Below are positions 52,817-60,566 of a stretch of 64,000 nt of DNA, in pieces. Each line of letters begins with the position of its first letter. Positions within the stretch are counted from its first letter, which is position 1. The stretch is from Streptomyces mutabilis (lineage in GTDB: Bacteria; Actinomycetota; Actinomycetes; Streptomycetales; Streptomycetaceae): assembly GCF_014649815.1 (NCBI RefSeq), contig NZ_BMTT01000019.1, positions 48,617 through 112,616 of the forward strand, in the 5' to 3' direction. Both the position numbers and the translations under genes were made by a program. Below the pieces are notes generated by a model that saw only the letters and a program-made list of their open reading frames with translations, made no database searches and was not told the origin of the DNA.

Positions 52817-53653
52817 TTCCCGTCATTGGCGTCCGTGCAGTTCCTGGCCTCCGCCAAGGCCACGTCCGACCTCACGGTGGAGTTGTGGGGCACGGGCCTG
52901 CCGGAGAACGCCGTCCCCGTCGAGCGGCTGCTCACCACCACCGTGCGGGTGCCCGCCGGGGGGCCGCACTGGGTCACAGCGCGACTCGGCCACCGGCCGG
53001 CCGCCCCGGAGAACGTGATCGTCGTCGTACGTGCCGCGACCGGCGTCGCGCTCCGGCTCACCGACGAGCGCGTACCCGGCGTCCTGGCCCTACGGCGCAA
53101 GGCGGACGGGGATGCCGCGGTCGAACACGACATCTCCGAGGAGGAGGGCCAGCGCGTGCTGGAGTGGCAGGCGCGCGGGCTGCGCCGCCGGACCTTCTGC
53201 TTCCGGGCGGTCCCGGACAGCGCGGCGCTCGCTCCCGAGAAGGCGGTGGGCGGTTTCCAACGCCCCTACGGGGGGCCGCAGACGTGGTCCTCGACCGCGC
53301 TCGACGACCCGGGCCGCGCCGAGCAGTGGCTGCGTCTTGACTGGGAGACTCCGCAAAACCTACGGACGGTGCACCTCGTCTTCGACGACGACGTGGACGA
53401 GTACCTCAACAACCTCCATCGTCATCGCACGCCGTACGAGGTAATGCCGGAACTGGTGCGCCACTACCGTCTGCAGACGTTGGAGACCCGGGGTGTCTGG
53501 CGGACCGTCGTCACCGAGCGCGACAACCGCCGCCGTCACCGCGTCCATCACCTCGACGAGGACGGGCTCCGCGGTGTCCGTTCCCTGCGGGGCAGGGTTG
53601 ACGCCACCCACGGTGCACGGCACTCCCTGGTGGTCGCCGTGCGCGTGTACTGA
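52817..53653 (+). pseudogene. Oxidoreductase C-terminal remnant (FAD-dependent type)
   Basis: About 278 residues from FPSLASVQFLASAKATSDLTVELWGTGLPENAVPVERLLTTTVRV to HSLVVAVRVY. This resembles the long C-terminal beta-sandwich region of actinomycete FAD-dependent oxidoreductases (family name from memory). The FAD-binding N-terminus is missing and the frame runs straight into antisense alpha-galactosidase sequence, so no proper start exists. Near the end HHLDEDGLRGVRSLRGRVDATHGA looks locally scrambled by small indels. Confidence 0.65.
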
Positions 53654-53722
53654 GCGACCGGATCCTCGGTCGGGGACGCTCGCGCGCCCTGACCGTCTCC
53701 CCGGGCTCGTCCCCGACCGATG

Positions 53723-54916
53723 TCACCGCTCACCCGCGAGGTCGAGATCCTCCCGGTTCGTCCCGGCCGCACCCTCGGCGATCCGCGGTCGACGCCACGG
53801 GTGGGCGAGCGGACCCGACACCGCCCGCCACCACGCCTCCACCGGCAGCTTCCCGGCAGGCTCGAACGGCTCGCCCGGCCGCGGGAACGCCACCGCCTGA
53901 CCGGCCTCCTGTGCCGCGTCCTTCGTCCACTCCCCCGGCTCCGCCCACGGATGCGGAGCCAGGTTGAACGTCCCCCAGTGGATCGGCAGCAGCACGCCGC
54001 CCGCAGCGCCTCCCTGCAGGTCGAGGTGGGCGCGCAGGCCCTCCTCGGGGGTCATGTGGATGTCCGGCCAGAACTCGGCGTAGGCCCCGAGCTGAATCAT
54101 CGTCGCGTCGAAGGGCCCGTGCGCGGCGCCGATGTCCTTGAAGCCGTCGAAGTAGCCCGTGTCCCCGCTGTGGTAGACGCGGTGTTCGTCGCCCGCCACG
54201 ACCCAGGACGCCCACAGGGAGTGCTGGGTGTTGCGCAGGCCGCGCCCGCAGAAGTGCCGGGCCGGGGTGGCGGTGAGCGTGAGGCCGCCGACGCGCGTCG
54301 ACTCGTGCCAGTCCAGCTCGCGCAGCCGGTCCGCGGACACGCCCCAGTGTTCGAGGTGGGCGCCCACCCCGAGCGGCACCGCGAACACGGTGTCCGTGCC
54401 GGCCAGCGCCTTGATGGTGGGCAGGTCCAGGTGGTCGTAGTGGTCGTGGGAGATGACGACGACGTCGACCGGGCCCAGGGCGTCCAGCGGCACCGGGACC
54501 GGGTGCAGCCGCCTGGGGCCGGCGAAGGGGACCGGGGAGCAGCGCTCGCCCCACACGGGGTCGAAGAGCACCCGCCGTCCGTCGATCTCGGCGAGCACAC
54601 CGGAGTGGCCCAACCAGGTCAGACGCAGACCGGTGGCGGGCGGCCGGGCGAGGTCGGCGAGCGTGGTGGCGTGCACGGGGACGGTGCCCCGGGGCGCGCG
54701 GCTCAGCCGCGATTCCTTGTCGAAGTAGATCTTGGCGAACTCACGAGCCGAGCCGGAGGGCCGGGTCCTGGCGGTGCCCCCGGGGTTCTGGAAGACGCCG
54801 TCCCGGAAGTTCGGCGATCGGCGAATGCGCGCCAGGCGAGCGCCGCTCGGGTCCGCGCCGAAGGCCGCGGGCAGCGGCAGGCGGAGCCCCTGGTTCGGGG
54901 AACGGAAACCGGCCAC
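53723..54916 (-). CDS. MBL-fold metallohydrolase (NAPE-PLD/UlaG-like)
   Basis: 397 aa. After a 90-residue lead (FRDGVFQNPGGTARTRPSG), the beta-lactamase-fold domain: LRLTWLGHSGVLAEIDG, metal motif SHDHYDHLD (HxHxDH) near 155-163, ARHFCGRG, YHSGDTGYFDGF and HWGTF with the last His. The layout is that of NAPE-hydrolysing phospholipase D-like and UlaG-type proteins. GGAGG precedes the GTG at 54916. Divergent from the AhpD-like gene. Substrate unknown; membrane lipid or cell-wall lactone are possibilities. Confidence 0.9.
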   Translation of the reverse strand: MAGFRSPNQGLRLPLPAAFGADPSGARLARIRRSPNFRDGVFQNPGGTARTRPSGSAREFAKIYFDKESRLSRAPRGTVPVHATTLADLARPPATGLRLTWLGHSGVLAEIDGRRVLFDPVWGERCSPVPFAGPRRLHPVPVPLDALGPVDVVVISHDHYDHLDLPTIKALAGTDTVFAVPLGVGAHLEHWGVSADRLRELDWHESTRVGGLTLTATPARHFCGRGLRNTQHSLWASWVVAGDEHRVYHSGDTGYFDGFKDIGAAHGPFDATMIQLGAYAEFWPDIHMTPEEGLRAHLDLQGGAAGGVLLPIHWGTFNLAPHPWAEPGEWTKDAAQEAGQAVAFPRPGEPFEPAGKLPVEAWWRAVSGPLAHPWRRPRIAEGAAGTNREDLDLAGER

Positions 54917-55092
54917 GGTGCCTCCAGGTGAAGTAGGTCAGGCACTCATTGTCGCCCGGTCCGACTCTCGTCCGACGTCACTCGAACGACCGATGTCACA
55001 TCCGTGTTCCCACCGTCCGTCGTACCGGCGAGGGCGCCCGACAGGAGCGCCCGGAACAGGACGGCACGACCGACGGACAGGAAGGTGGCCCC

Positions 55093-55680
55093 ATGGCCCG
55101 CGTATCGCTCGACCCGCCCCGCACGATCTTCTTCCGCGCGATGGAGTGGTACTCCCGGCGCACCTACGGCAAGGTCCTCGACCCCGGCAAGGCGCTCGCC
55201 CACAACCCGCGGGTGCTCTGGGGCGACCTGCGCCTCGAGCAGTCCGTCGCCAAGTGGCACAGGCTGGACTCCGACCTGAAGGCGCTCGCCGTGATGGCCT
55301 CGGCCGCCTCGATCGGCTGCTCGTGGTGCATGGACTTCGGATACTGGGAGAACGCCGAGCGCGGCATGGACCGGCGCAAGCTCCACGACGTTCCGGTGTG
55401 GCGGGAGAGCGACGCCTACACGCCGCTGGAGCGGGACGTCATGGAGTACGCCGAGGCGATGACGGCGACGCCGCCGGTGGTCGGTGATGATCTCGCCGGG
55501 CGGCTGCGGACGACGCTGGGCGAGCCGGCGTTCGTGGAGCTGACGGCCATGGTCGCCGTCGAGAACCTGCGGTCCCGCATCAACGCGGCGCTCGATCTGA
55601 CCAGCCAGGGCTTCAAGGACTCGTGCGACGTGCCCGGTGCGGGGCCCACGGACGCGGCCGCCACCGCGACGGCGGACTGA
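55093..55680 (+). CDS. Carboxymuconolactone decarboxylase/AhpD-like protein
   Basis: 195 aa all-helical AhpD fold. SDLKALAVMASAASIGCSWCMDFGYWENAERGMD carries the redox CxxC motif with the following D/H-like helix, and LERDVMEYAEAMTATPPVVGDDLAGRLRTTLGEPAFVELTAMVAVENLRSRINAALDL completes the fold. Such proteins are peroxidase partners or thiol-disulfide enzymes. The TetR gene follows 52 bp downstream and may control it. Confidence 0.9.
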   Translation: MARVSLDPPRTIFFRAMEWYSRRTYGKVLDPGKALAHNPRVLWGDLRLEQSVAKWHRLDSDLKALAVMASAASIGCSWCMDFGYWENAERGMDRRKLHDVPVWRESDAYTPLERDVMEYAEAMTATPPVVGDDLAGRLRTTLGEPAFVELTAMVAVENLRSRINAALDLTSQGFKDSCDVPGAGPTDAAATATAD

Positions 55681-55732
55681 GCCTCCCGGCGGCTGTCGAT
55701 GCAGGTTCGGGCACCTGTATAGGGTGACGCGC

Positions 55733-56353
55733 GTGGCGAGAGTCCGGTTGAGTGTGGCGCAGCGGCGCGAGGAGCTGCTGCGTGCGGCCGTGGAGCAGAT
55801 ATCGGCGCGGGGCGTGGCGGCGTTGCGGATCGCCGACGTGGCCGCCGCGCTCGGGGTCAGCAACGCGCTGGTGCTCTACCACTTCTCCACGAAGGAGAAG
55901 CTCGTCGCCGCCGCGTTCACGCACGCCGCGCAGGACGATCTCGCGCGCCTGCGCAAGCTCCTCGGCCGGCGCACGTCGGCGCTGCGCCGGCTGCGGTCGG
56001 CCGTGCGGTGGTACGCCCCGACCGGGCAGGCCAAGGGCTGGCGGCTGTGGATCGAGGGCTGGGCGGCGGCGCTGCGCGAGCCTACGCTGCGGGAGGTCAC
56101 ACGGGACCTGGACCGGCAATGGAAGGCGGAGATCGCCGGGGTGATCGCCGAGGGCGTGGCCGCCGGGGAGTTCCGGTGCGCCGACCCCGAGGGCGCCGCC
56201 CTGCGCCTGACGGCCTTCCTCGACGGGCTGGCCGTGCAGCTGACGTCGTACGCGGGCGCGGTGCCCCGGGCCCGGGCCCAGGAGTGGACGGACGAGGCGC
56301 TCGCCCAAGAACTGGGCCTGGCCCGGGCGGCGCTGACGGGCTCCTGCGACTAG
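55733..56353 (+). CDS. TetR-family transcriptional regulator
   Basis: 206 aa. HTH in REELLRAAVEQISARGVAALRIADVAAALGVSNALVLYHFSTKEKLVAAAF (about 11-62), with a BetI-like C-terminal domain (TAFLDGLAVQLTSYAGAV). GTG at 55733; TATAGG 10 bp upstream looks like a -10 box, so the message is probably leaderless. May regulate the AhpD-like or MBL genes; no operator was clear. Confidence 0.9.
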   Translation: MARVRLSVAQRREELLRAAVEQISARGVAALRIADVAAALGVSNALVLYHFSTKEKLVAAAFTHAAQDDLARLRKLLGRRTSALRRLRSAVRWYAPTGQAKGWRLWIEGWAAALREPTLREVTRDLDRQWKAEIAGVIAEGVAAGEFRCADPEGAALRLTAFLDGLAVQLTSYAGAVPRARAQEWTDEALAQELGLARAALTGSCD

Positions 56354-56376
56354 CTCGCTGCGGCTGAACGGGTCCG

Positions 56377-57195
56377 TCAGGCCACCGGCGCGATCCGCAG
56401 CCTGATGTCGTCCGGCGACAGCGTCCCCTTGGCGATCACGTGGTCACCGGAGGACTCGCCGCGCAGCCGGCGTCCGATCCACGGCACCAGGAACTCGCGG
56501 GCCCAGTGCACGTCGTCCCGCCGGACGTCCAGGGTGCCGCGGGGAGGCAACGGCGGCCAGGGCTGGTCCGGGTCGGCGGGGACGGGCAGGCCGAGGACCT
56601 GACCCGCGCGCAGTGCCACGCGCGTGTGGCCCTCCGGCGACAGGTGCAGCCGGTCCGCGTCCCACGCCCTGCGGTCCTGGACCGTGCGCAGCGACCACAG
56701 GTCGAGCACGGGGCAGCCGTAGCGGTCGGCGACGGCACGGACGTGTCCGTTGTACGTGGCGATCTTGCCGCGCAGGTGCCTGAGGACGGGCACCCCACGG
56801 GTGTCGAACCCGGTCGTCACCAGCACGGTGCCCGCGACGGCGGTCAGCGCGGCCACCGCGCGCTCGAACCGCTCGGCCACCTCGTCGGGGTCGGTGCCGG
56901 GCCGGATGATGTCATTGCCGCCGGCGCAGAACGAGACCAGGTCCGGCGCGAGTTCGACGGCCCGCGGCACCTGCTCGGCCACGATCTGGTCGAGCAGCCT
57001 GCCGCGTACGGCGAGGTTCGTGTACGTGAAGTCGCCCTCGGGGCGCCGGTCCGCGAGCAGTACGGCGAACCGATCGGCCCAGCCGACGAACGCCCCGTCG
57101 GGCCCGGGGTCACCGACGCCCTCGGTGAAGCTGTCCCCCACCGCCACGTACGACCCGATCACTGCTCTGCTGTCATTCTTCGAATCGTCTGCCAC
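56377..57195 (-). CDS. SGNH/GDSL-type hydrolase
   Basis: 272 aa. Block I VAVGDSFTEGVGDP with Ser22, block II Gly in NLAVRGRLLDQIV, block III GGNDIIRPG and block V DADRLHLSPEGH with the Asp-x-x-His pair. No signal peptide, so an intracellular esterase or lipase. GTG start at 57195. Convergent with the TetR gene (23-bp gap). The 174-bp region upstream contains the terminator of the peptidase gene. Confidence 0.93.
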   Translation of the reverse strand: MADDSKNDSRAVIGSYVAVGDSFTEGVGDPGPDGAFVGWADRFAVLLADRRPEGDFTYTNLAVRGRLLDQIVAEQVPRAVELAPDLVSFCAGGNDIIRPGTDPDEVAERFERAVAALTAVAGTVLVTTGFDTRGVPVLRHLRGKIATYNGHVRAVADRYGCPVLDLWSLRTVQDRRAWDADRLHLSPEGHTRVALRAGQVLGLPVPADPDQPWPPLPPRGTLDVRRDDVHWAREFLVPWIGRRLRGESSGDHVIAKGTLSPDDIRLRIAPVA

Positions 57196-57315
57196 ATCGG
57201 CCCATCATTCACCTTGGAATGTGACCTACGCGACCGTAGGAAAGGGTTGACGGGCGGTGAGAAACACCACTCCTAAAGTGTTCGCCAGTTCAGGAATACA
57301 GCGAAGGCCGATACA

Positions 57316-57353
57316 CCGAAGGCCGGACCCGGGGATCGGGGTCCGGCCTTCGG
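57316..57353 (-). terminator. Terminator of the peptidase gene
   Basis: CCGAAGGCCGGACCC pairs perfectly with 57339-57353 around GGGGATCG: a 15-bp stem 17 bp after the peptidase stop on the minus strand. Confidence 0.9.
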
Positions 57354-57369
57354 CGGCGCGAGGGAAGCG

Positions 57370-58311
57370 TCAGAGAGAGACGCCGTGCGAGCGCAGGTAT
57401 GCGATCGGGTCCACGTCGGAGCCGTAGTCCGCGGTGGTGCGGATCTCGAAGTGCAGGTGCGGGCCGGTGACGTTACCGGTGGCACCCGACAGGCCGACCT
57501 GCTGACCCGCCGTCACGGACTGGCCGGCCGAGACGGAGAGGGAGGACAGGTGGGCGTACTGGGCGTAGTGGCCGTCGGCGAGCTGGATGACGACCTGGTT
57601 GCCGTAGGCGCCGCCCCAGCCGGCGGAGACGACGGTGCCCGCGCCGACGGCCTTGAGCGAGGTGCCGGTCGGGACGACGAAGTCGGTGCCGGTGTGGTAC
57701 CCGCTGGACCACATGCTGCCGGTCTGGTGGTACGGGGTACCGACGGTGCCGCCCGGGACGGGGGAGGTGAAGCCGCTGGTGGTGCCGGCGGACTGGGTGT
57801 TCGTGTTCGACGACTCCGAGGAGGAGGTGTTCTCGGCCGACTCGGACTTCGCGGGCTTCTCGGCCGACTTCTGCGGTGCGGCGGGCTTCTCGGCGGCCGG
57901 CCTCTCCGACTCGGCGGAGGAGGACGGGGCCGACTCGGCGGCCTTCGCGCCGATCGAGAGCTTCAGGCCGGGGTGGATCAGCGACGGGTCGGAACCGACG
58001 GCCTCGCGGTTGTCCGCGTAGAGCTTCTTCCAGCCGCCGTCGACGTCCTGCTCGTCGGCGATCTTCGAGAGGTAGTCACCGCTCTTCACGGTGTACGTGC
58101 TCGAGTCGGCGTTCTTCTCGGCGGCGGTCTTCTGGGCCGACGCCGGGACGGACTGCACGGCCTGCTCGGAAGCGGACTGGGCGGGAGCGGCCTGGGCGCC
58201 GGCGGCACCCATCAGAGGGAGCGCGATCGCGGCGCCACCGGTTCCGGCGACGGCGATGGCACGGGTCAGGCGCATGACCTTGGTACGGCGGTGCTTACCC
58301 TTCGCGGGCAT
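57370..58311 (-). CDS. Secreted LysM / M23 (LytM) peptidoglycan endopeptidase
   Basis: 313 aa. Sec signal peptide (MPAKGKHRRTKVMRLTRAIAVAGTG ... AQAA, cleavage near 42). LysM domain at about 72-120 (YTVKSGDYLSKIADEQDV). A Ser/Ala/Glu linker of about 65 residues, then an M23 domain with zinc ligands in HTGTDFVVPTG (His, Asp) and HLHFE (His). Cleaves peptide cross-links of peptidoglycan. Expression is probably set by the riboswitch just upstream, which links wall hydrolysis to c-di-AMP. Confidence 0.95.
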   Translation of the reverse strand: MPAKGKHRRTKVMRLTRAIAVAGTGGAAIALPLMGAAGAQAAPAQSASEQAVQSVPASAQKTAAEKNADSSTYTVKSGDYLSKIADEQDVDGGWKKLYADNREAVGSDPSLIHPGLKLSIGAKAAESAPSSSAESERPAAEKPAAPQKSAEKPAKSESAENTSSSESSNTNTQSAGTTSGFTSPVPGGTVGTPYHQTGSMWSSGYHTGTDFVVPTGTSLKAVGAGTVVSAGWGGAYGNQVVIQLADGHYAQYAHLSSLSVSAGQSVTAGQQVGLSGATGNVTGPHLHFEIRTTADYGSDVDPIAYLRSHGVSL

Positions 58312-58324
58312 GTCGAATTCCTCT

Positions 58325-58500
58325 CCGGCGCCTGCGAGGTGAGCTGTCGGGTTCGGACTGGAGATGCCCGGCCGCGCCGAGGCGCGGCTTGACCCCTAGC
58401 CGTTCCGGGAACCGGAACAGGCGGTTGTACCTGTGGGTCCCCCGCTCCTGCCGTGTACGGGTGGTGGGTGAGTGCGGGCTCCGGTCGGCGGCAGGATTAG
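58325..58500 (-). promoter_or_regulatory. ydaO-type (c-di-AMP) riboswitch
   Basis: The minus-strand leader of the peptidase gene contains, in order, AATCCTGCCGCCGACCGGAG, GCACTCACC, CAGGAGCGGGGGACCCA, TTCCGGGAACGGCTAGGGG, GGGCATCTCC and finally CCGAACCCGACAGCTCACCT followed by CGCAGGCGCC. That pattern, especially the CCGAACCCGACAGCTNACCTCGCAGGCG-like end, is the signature of the ydaO/yuaA riboswitch found before Streptomyces wall-hydrolase genes. The ribosome-binding site (GAGAGGAATTCGAC) lies 14 nt downstream. Known members turn off on binding c-di-AMP. Confidence 0.9.
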
Positions 58501-58896
58501 GCGTCCGTCCGGATCGGTGGTGAACGTAAGCGACCAAGACGCGGAGCGACAAGCGACGGGTTCCGTCGACGGGTGTTCCGGTTGATCCATCACCGGAATC
58601 GTCCGTCACCCTCCGTCGATTCCTGAGGCACCTTCTCTCGCAAAAGGCCATGGAAACCGGCTTAATTACGTGAACATGACGGGCAACGCACCGTCACGGA
58701 TATGACCCTGCTCACCCACTCCCCCGCCAGCCCCTCACATTCCAGGACCAATTTGAATTAAGGCGCTAATCCGGACAGAAGACCCAGAAGTGGCGTAGTT
58801 GGATGACTTCGCCCCCGAGACCTCGACGCCGTGCCGTATCGTCGAGTCGTGCCCGTCGGCGAGCGGCGTCGGCGGGGCGGAGTGGGAGGAGTCCCC
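58501..58896. other. Divergent leader region with promoters, no gene
   Basis: 396 bp between the riboswitch and the phosphatase gene. It must hold the peptidase promoter (minus strand) and that of the phosphatase (plus strand). AT-rich patches at 58660-58675 and 58750-58770 (TTGAATTAAGGCGCTAAT) are the best promoter candidates. No open frame with coding character. Confidence 0.5.
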
Positions 58897-59694
58897 GTGA
58901 CGCAGCAGGTGCCGTCGACCGAACCCGAGCTGGCCGGGGTGCGCAACTTCCGGGACGTGGGCGGGCTGCCGACCGTGGACGGACGCCGGGTGCGCCACGG
59001 GGTGCTGTTCCGCAGCGGCCACCTCGCGCACGCCACCGGGGAGGACGCCGCGTTCCTGGCCTCACTGGGCCTGCACACCGTCTTCGACTTCCGCAACGCG
59101 GCCGACCAGAAGCTCGAGGGCCCGGACGTCGAGCTGCCGGGCGTCAGGAACGTGAACCTGCCGCTGAGCGACCCCGCCGACGGCGCCGAGTTCTGGAAGA
59201 TGGTCCGCGACGGCGACCTCGACCAGCTGCGCGAGATCCTCGCGGACGGCAAGGGCGCCCAGCGGATGATCGACTCGTACCGCATGATCATCAAGGAGCG
59301 TACGGCGGAGCACTCCCGGGTGCTGCACGCGCTCGCCGAGGACAGCGTCCCCGCCCTGATGCACTGCGCGGCCGGCAAGGACCGCGCGGGCCTGTCGATC
59401 GCGATCACGCTGCTCGCCCTCGGCGTCGAGCGCGAGGCCCTCGTCGAGGACTACCTGAAGTCCAATGCCACGCACCGCCGCTACAAGGTGCGCCGCAGCG
59501 GTACCGCAGCCTCCGCCTACTCCCCCGAGGTCATGGAGCTGCTCAGCCCTCTCTTCGACGCGCGTGCCGAGTACCTGGCGGCGGCCTTCGAGACCATCGA
59601 GCAGACCTGGGGCGGGGTCGACGCCTACCTGGAGAAGGGCCTGCGGATCACTCCGGGCACCCGGGAGCGGCTGCGCGAGCGGATGCTGGACTGA
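58897..59694 (+). CDS. Tyrosine/serine protein phosphatase (PtpB-like)
   Basis: 265 aa. Y_phosphatase3 family: N-terminal GVRNFRDVGGLPTVDGRRVRHGVLFRSGHL and the P-loop HCAAGKDRAG, that is Cys-x5-Arg with the Lys-Asp pair of lipid/tyrosine dual-specificity PtpB-type enzymes. Removes phosphate from phosphotyrosine or phosphoinositide-like substrates. GTG at 58897, with GGGAGGA 6 bp upstream, preferred over an earlier in-frame ATG. Convergent with the small membrane-protein gene. Confidence 0.93.
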   Translation: MTQQVPSTEPELAGVRNFRDVGGLPTVDGRRVRHGVLFRSGHLAHATGEDAAFLASLGLHTVFDFRNAADQKLEGPDVELPGVRNVNLPLSDPADGAEFWKMVRDGDLDQLREILADGKGAQRMIDSYRMIIKERTAEHSRVLHALAEDSVPALMHCAAGKDRAGLSIAITLLALGVEREALVEDYLKSNATHRRYKVRRSGTAASAYSPEVMELLSPLFDARAEYLAAAFETIEQTWGGVDAYLEKGLRITPGTRERLRERMLD

Positions 59695-59703
59695 GCCGCC
59701 GGG

Positions 59704-59826
59704 TCAGCGGCTGTTGGCGCCCACCTCGAAGAGCAGGTAGATGAAGGCCGCGAAGACGTGGCCCACGATGAGGTAGATGAAGAGCCGCACCCACAGGGCG
59801 CGCGGAAATTTGTCCTGCAGGTTCAT
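59704..59826 (-). CDS. 40-aa single-span membrane protein (DUF6126-like)
   Basis: MNLQDKFPRALWVRLFIYLI then VGHVFAAFIYLLFEVGANSR: one membrane helix (about 15-34) with a basic N-terminus. GGGAGAG precedes the ATG, which overlaps the XRE stop (ATGA), so it is translated with the regulator. Similar tiny proteins accompany XRE-cupin genes in Streptomyces. Function unknown; a membrane partner that tethers or signals to the regulator is a fair guess. Confidence 0.85.
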   Translation of the reverse strand: MNLQDKFPRALWVRLFIYLIVGHVFAAFIYLLFEVGANSR

Positions 59827-60473
59827 GGCATCTCTCCCAGGTCGTGGTGGGTCGTTGCGGTGGCCGGTCCCAGACACAGCGCCGCCGTCGGGCTCTGGAG
59901 CAGTGTGTGGACGAACAGGAGCTCGACCCCGTCGACGTCCTGAGCGGCGATCCGGTGCGGGGTCAGCGAGTCGAAGTGCGCGCTGTCGCCCGGACCGAGC
60001 CGGTGCACCGCGTCCCCGAGCCGGAGCCGCAGCCGGCCCCGCAGTACGTGGATCCACTCCTCACCGGGGTGCACCCGCACGATGTCGCCCTGGGAGCCGT
60101 GCGGCACGTGCACGCGCAGGGCCTGCATGCCGCGGCCGGCCCCACCGGCCTGCCAGTACGTCCAGCCGCCGGCGAAGGTCGGCTCCATGGCGTCGGCCCG
60201 CACGACAGCGTCGCGGTCCGCGGTCGTCTCGCCGAGCAGTTCCGAGACGGTCGTACCGTAGACACGGGCGAGGGAGAGGAGCATCGGCAGCGAGGGCTGG
60301 CGCTGCCCGGTCTCCAGGCGGGAGAGGTGGGCGGGCGACAGTCCGGCGGCCCGGGCCGCCGCCTCCAGGGTGAGGGCGGCCCTGCGTCGCAGGGCACGCA
60401 ACTGTGGTGCCACGGCGGACACCGCGTCCGCCGGCGTCTCCGATGCCGACGGTCCGGTCTCGTGGGAGGTCAT
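59823..60473 (-). CDS. XRE-family regulator with cupin domain
   Basis: 216 aa. HTH at about 23-78 (LRALRRRAALTLEAAARAAGLSPAHLSRLETGQRQPSLPMLLSLARVYGTTVSELLG) and a C-terminal cupin_2 (VRVHPGEEWIHVLRGRLRLRLGDAVHRLGPGDSAHFDSLTPHRI). Start at ATG 60473 or three codons earlier at 60482; the GGGAGG between them is very close to the inner ATG. Two direct repeats upstream are its likely operators. It is downstream of the aminotransferase gene on the same strand but has its own promoter. Confidence 0.88.
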   Translation of the reverse strand: MTSHETGPSASETPADAVSAVAPQLRALRRRAALTLEAAARAAGLSPAHLSRLETGQRQPSLPMLLSLARVYGTTVSELLGETTADRDAVVRADAMEPTFAGGWTYWQAGGAGRGMQALRVHVPHGSQGDIVRVHPGEEWIHVLRGRLRLRLGDAVHRLGPGDSAHFDSLTPHRIAAQDVDGVELLFVHTLLQSPTAALCLGPATATTHHDLGEMP

Positions 60474-60494
60474 GCCTCCCATTCAGCCCGATGT

Positions 60495-60529
60495 TTACCC
60501 CACAGGCAATTTTCTTGCCCGACAGGCAA
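60495..60529. promoter_or_regulatory. Two-copy operator upstream of the XRE gene
   Basis: TTACCCCACAGGCAA at 60495-60509 and TTGCCCGACAGGCAA at 60515-60529, same orientation, 20 bp (two helix turns) apart. The second copy is nearly symmetric (TTGCC...GGCAA). The near copy overlaps a possible -10 (TAAACA, minus strand 60497-60492). Fits autoregulation by the XRE protein. Confidence 0.72.
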
Positions 60530-60566
60530 AGAGCGGACCGGAGCGGACCCACCGCAATGGGCACCC

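Noticed and set aside
58501-58640. SigE-type promoter (GGAAC...CGTCT) for the peptidase
   Set aside because: GGAAC and CGTC are present but 18 bp apart, longer than the spacing I recall for that sigma factor, so it was not listed as a promoter.
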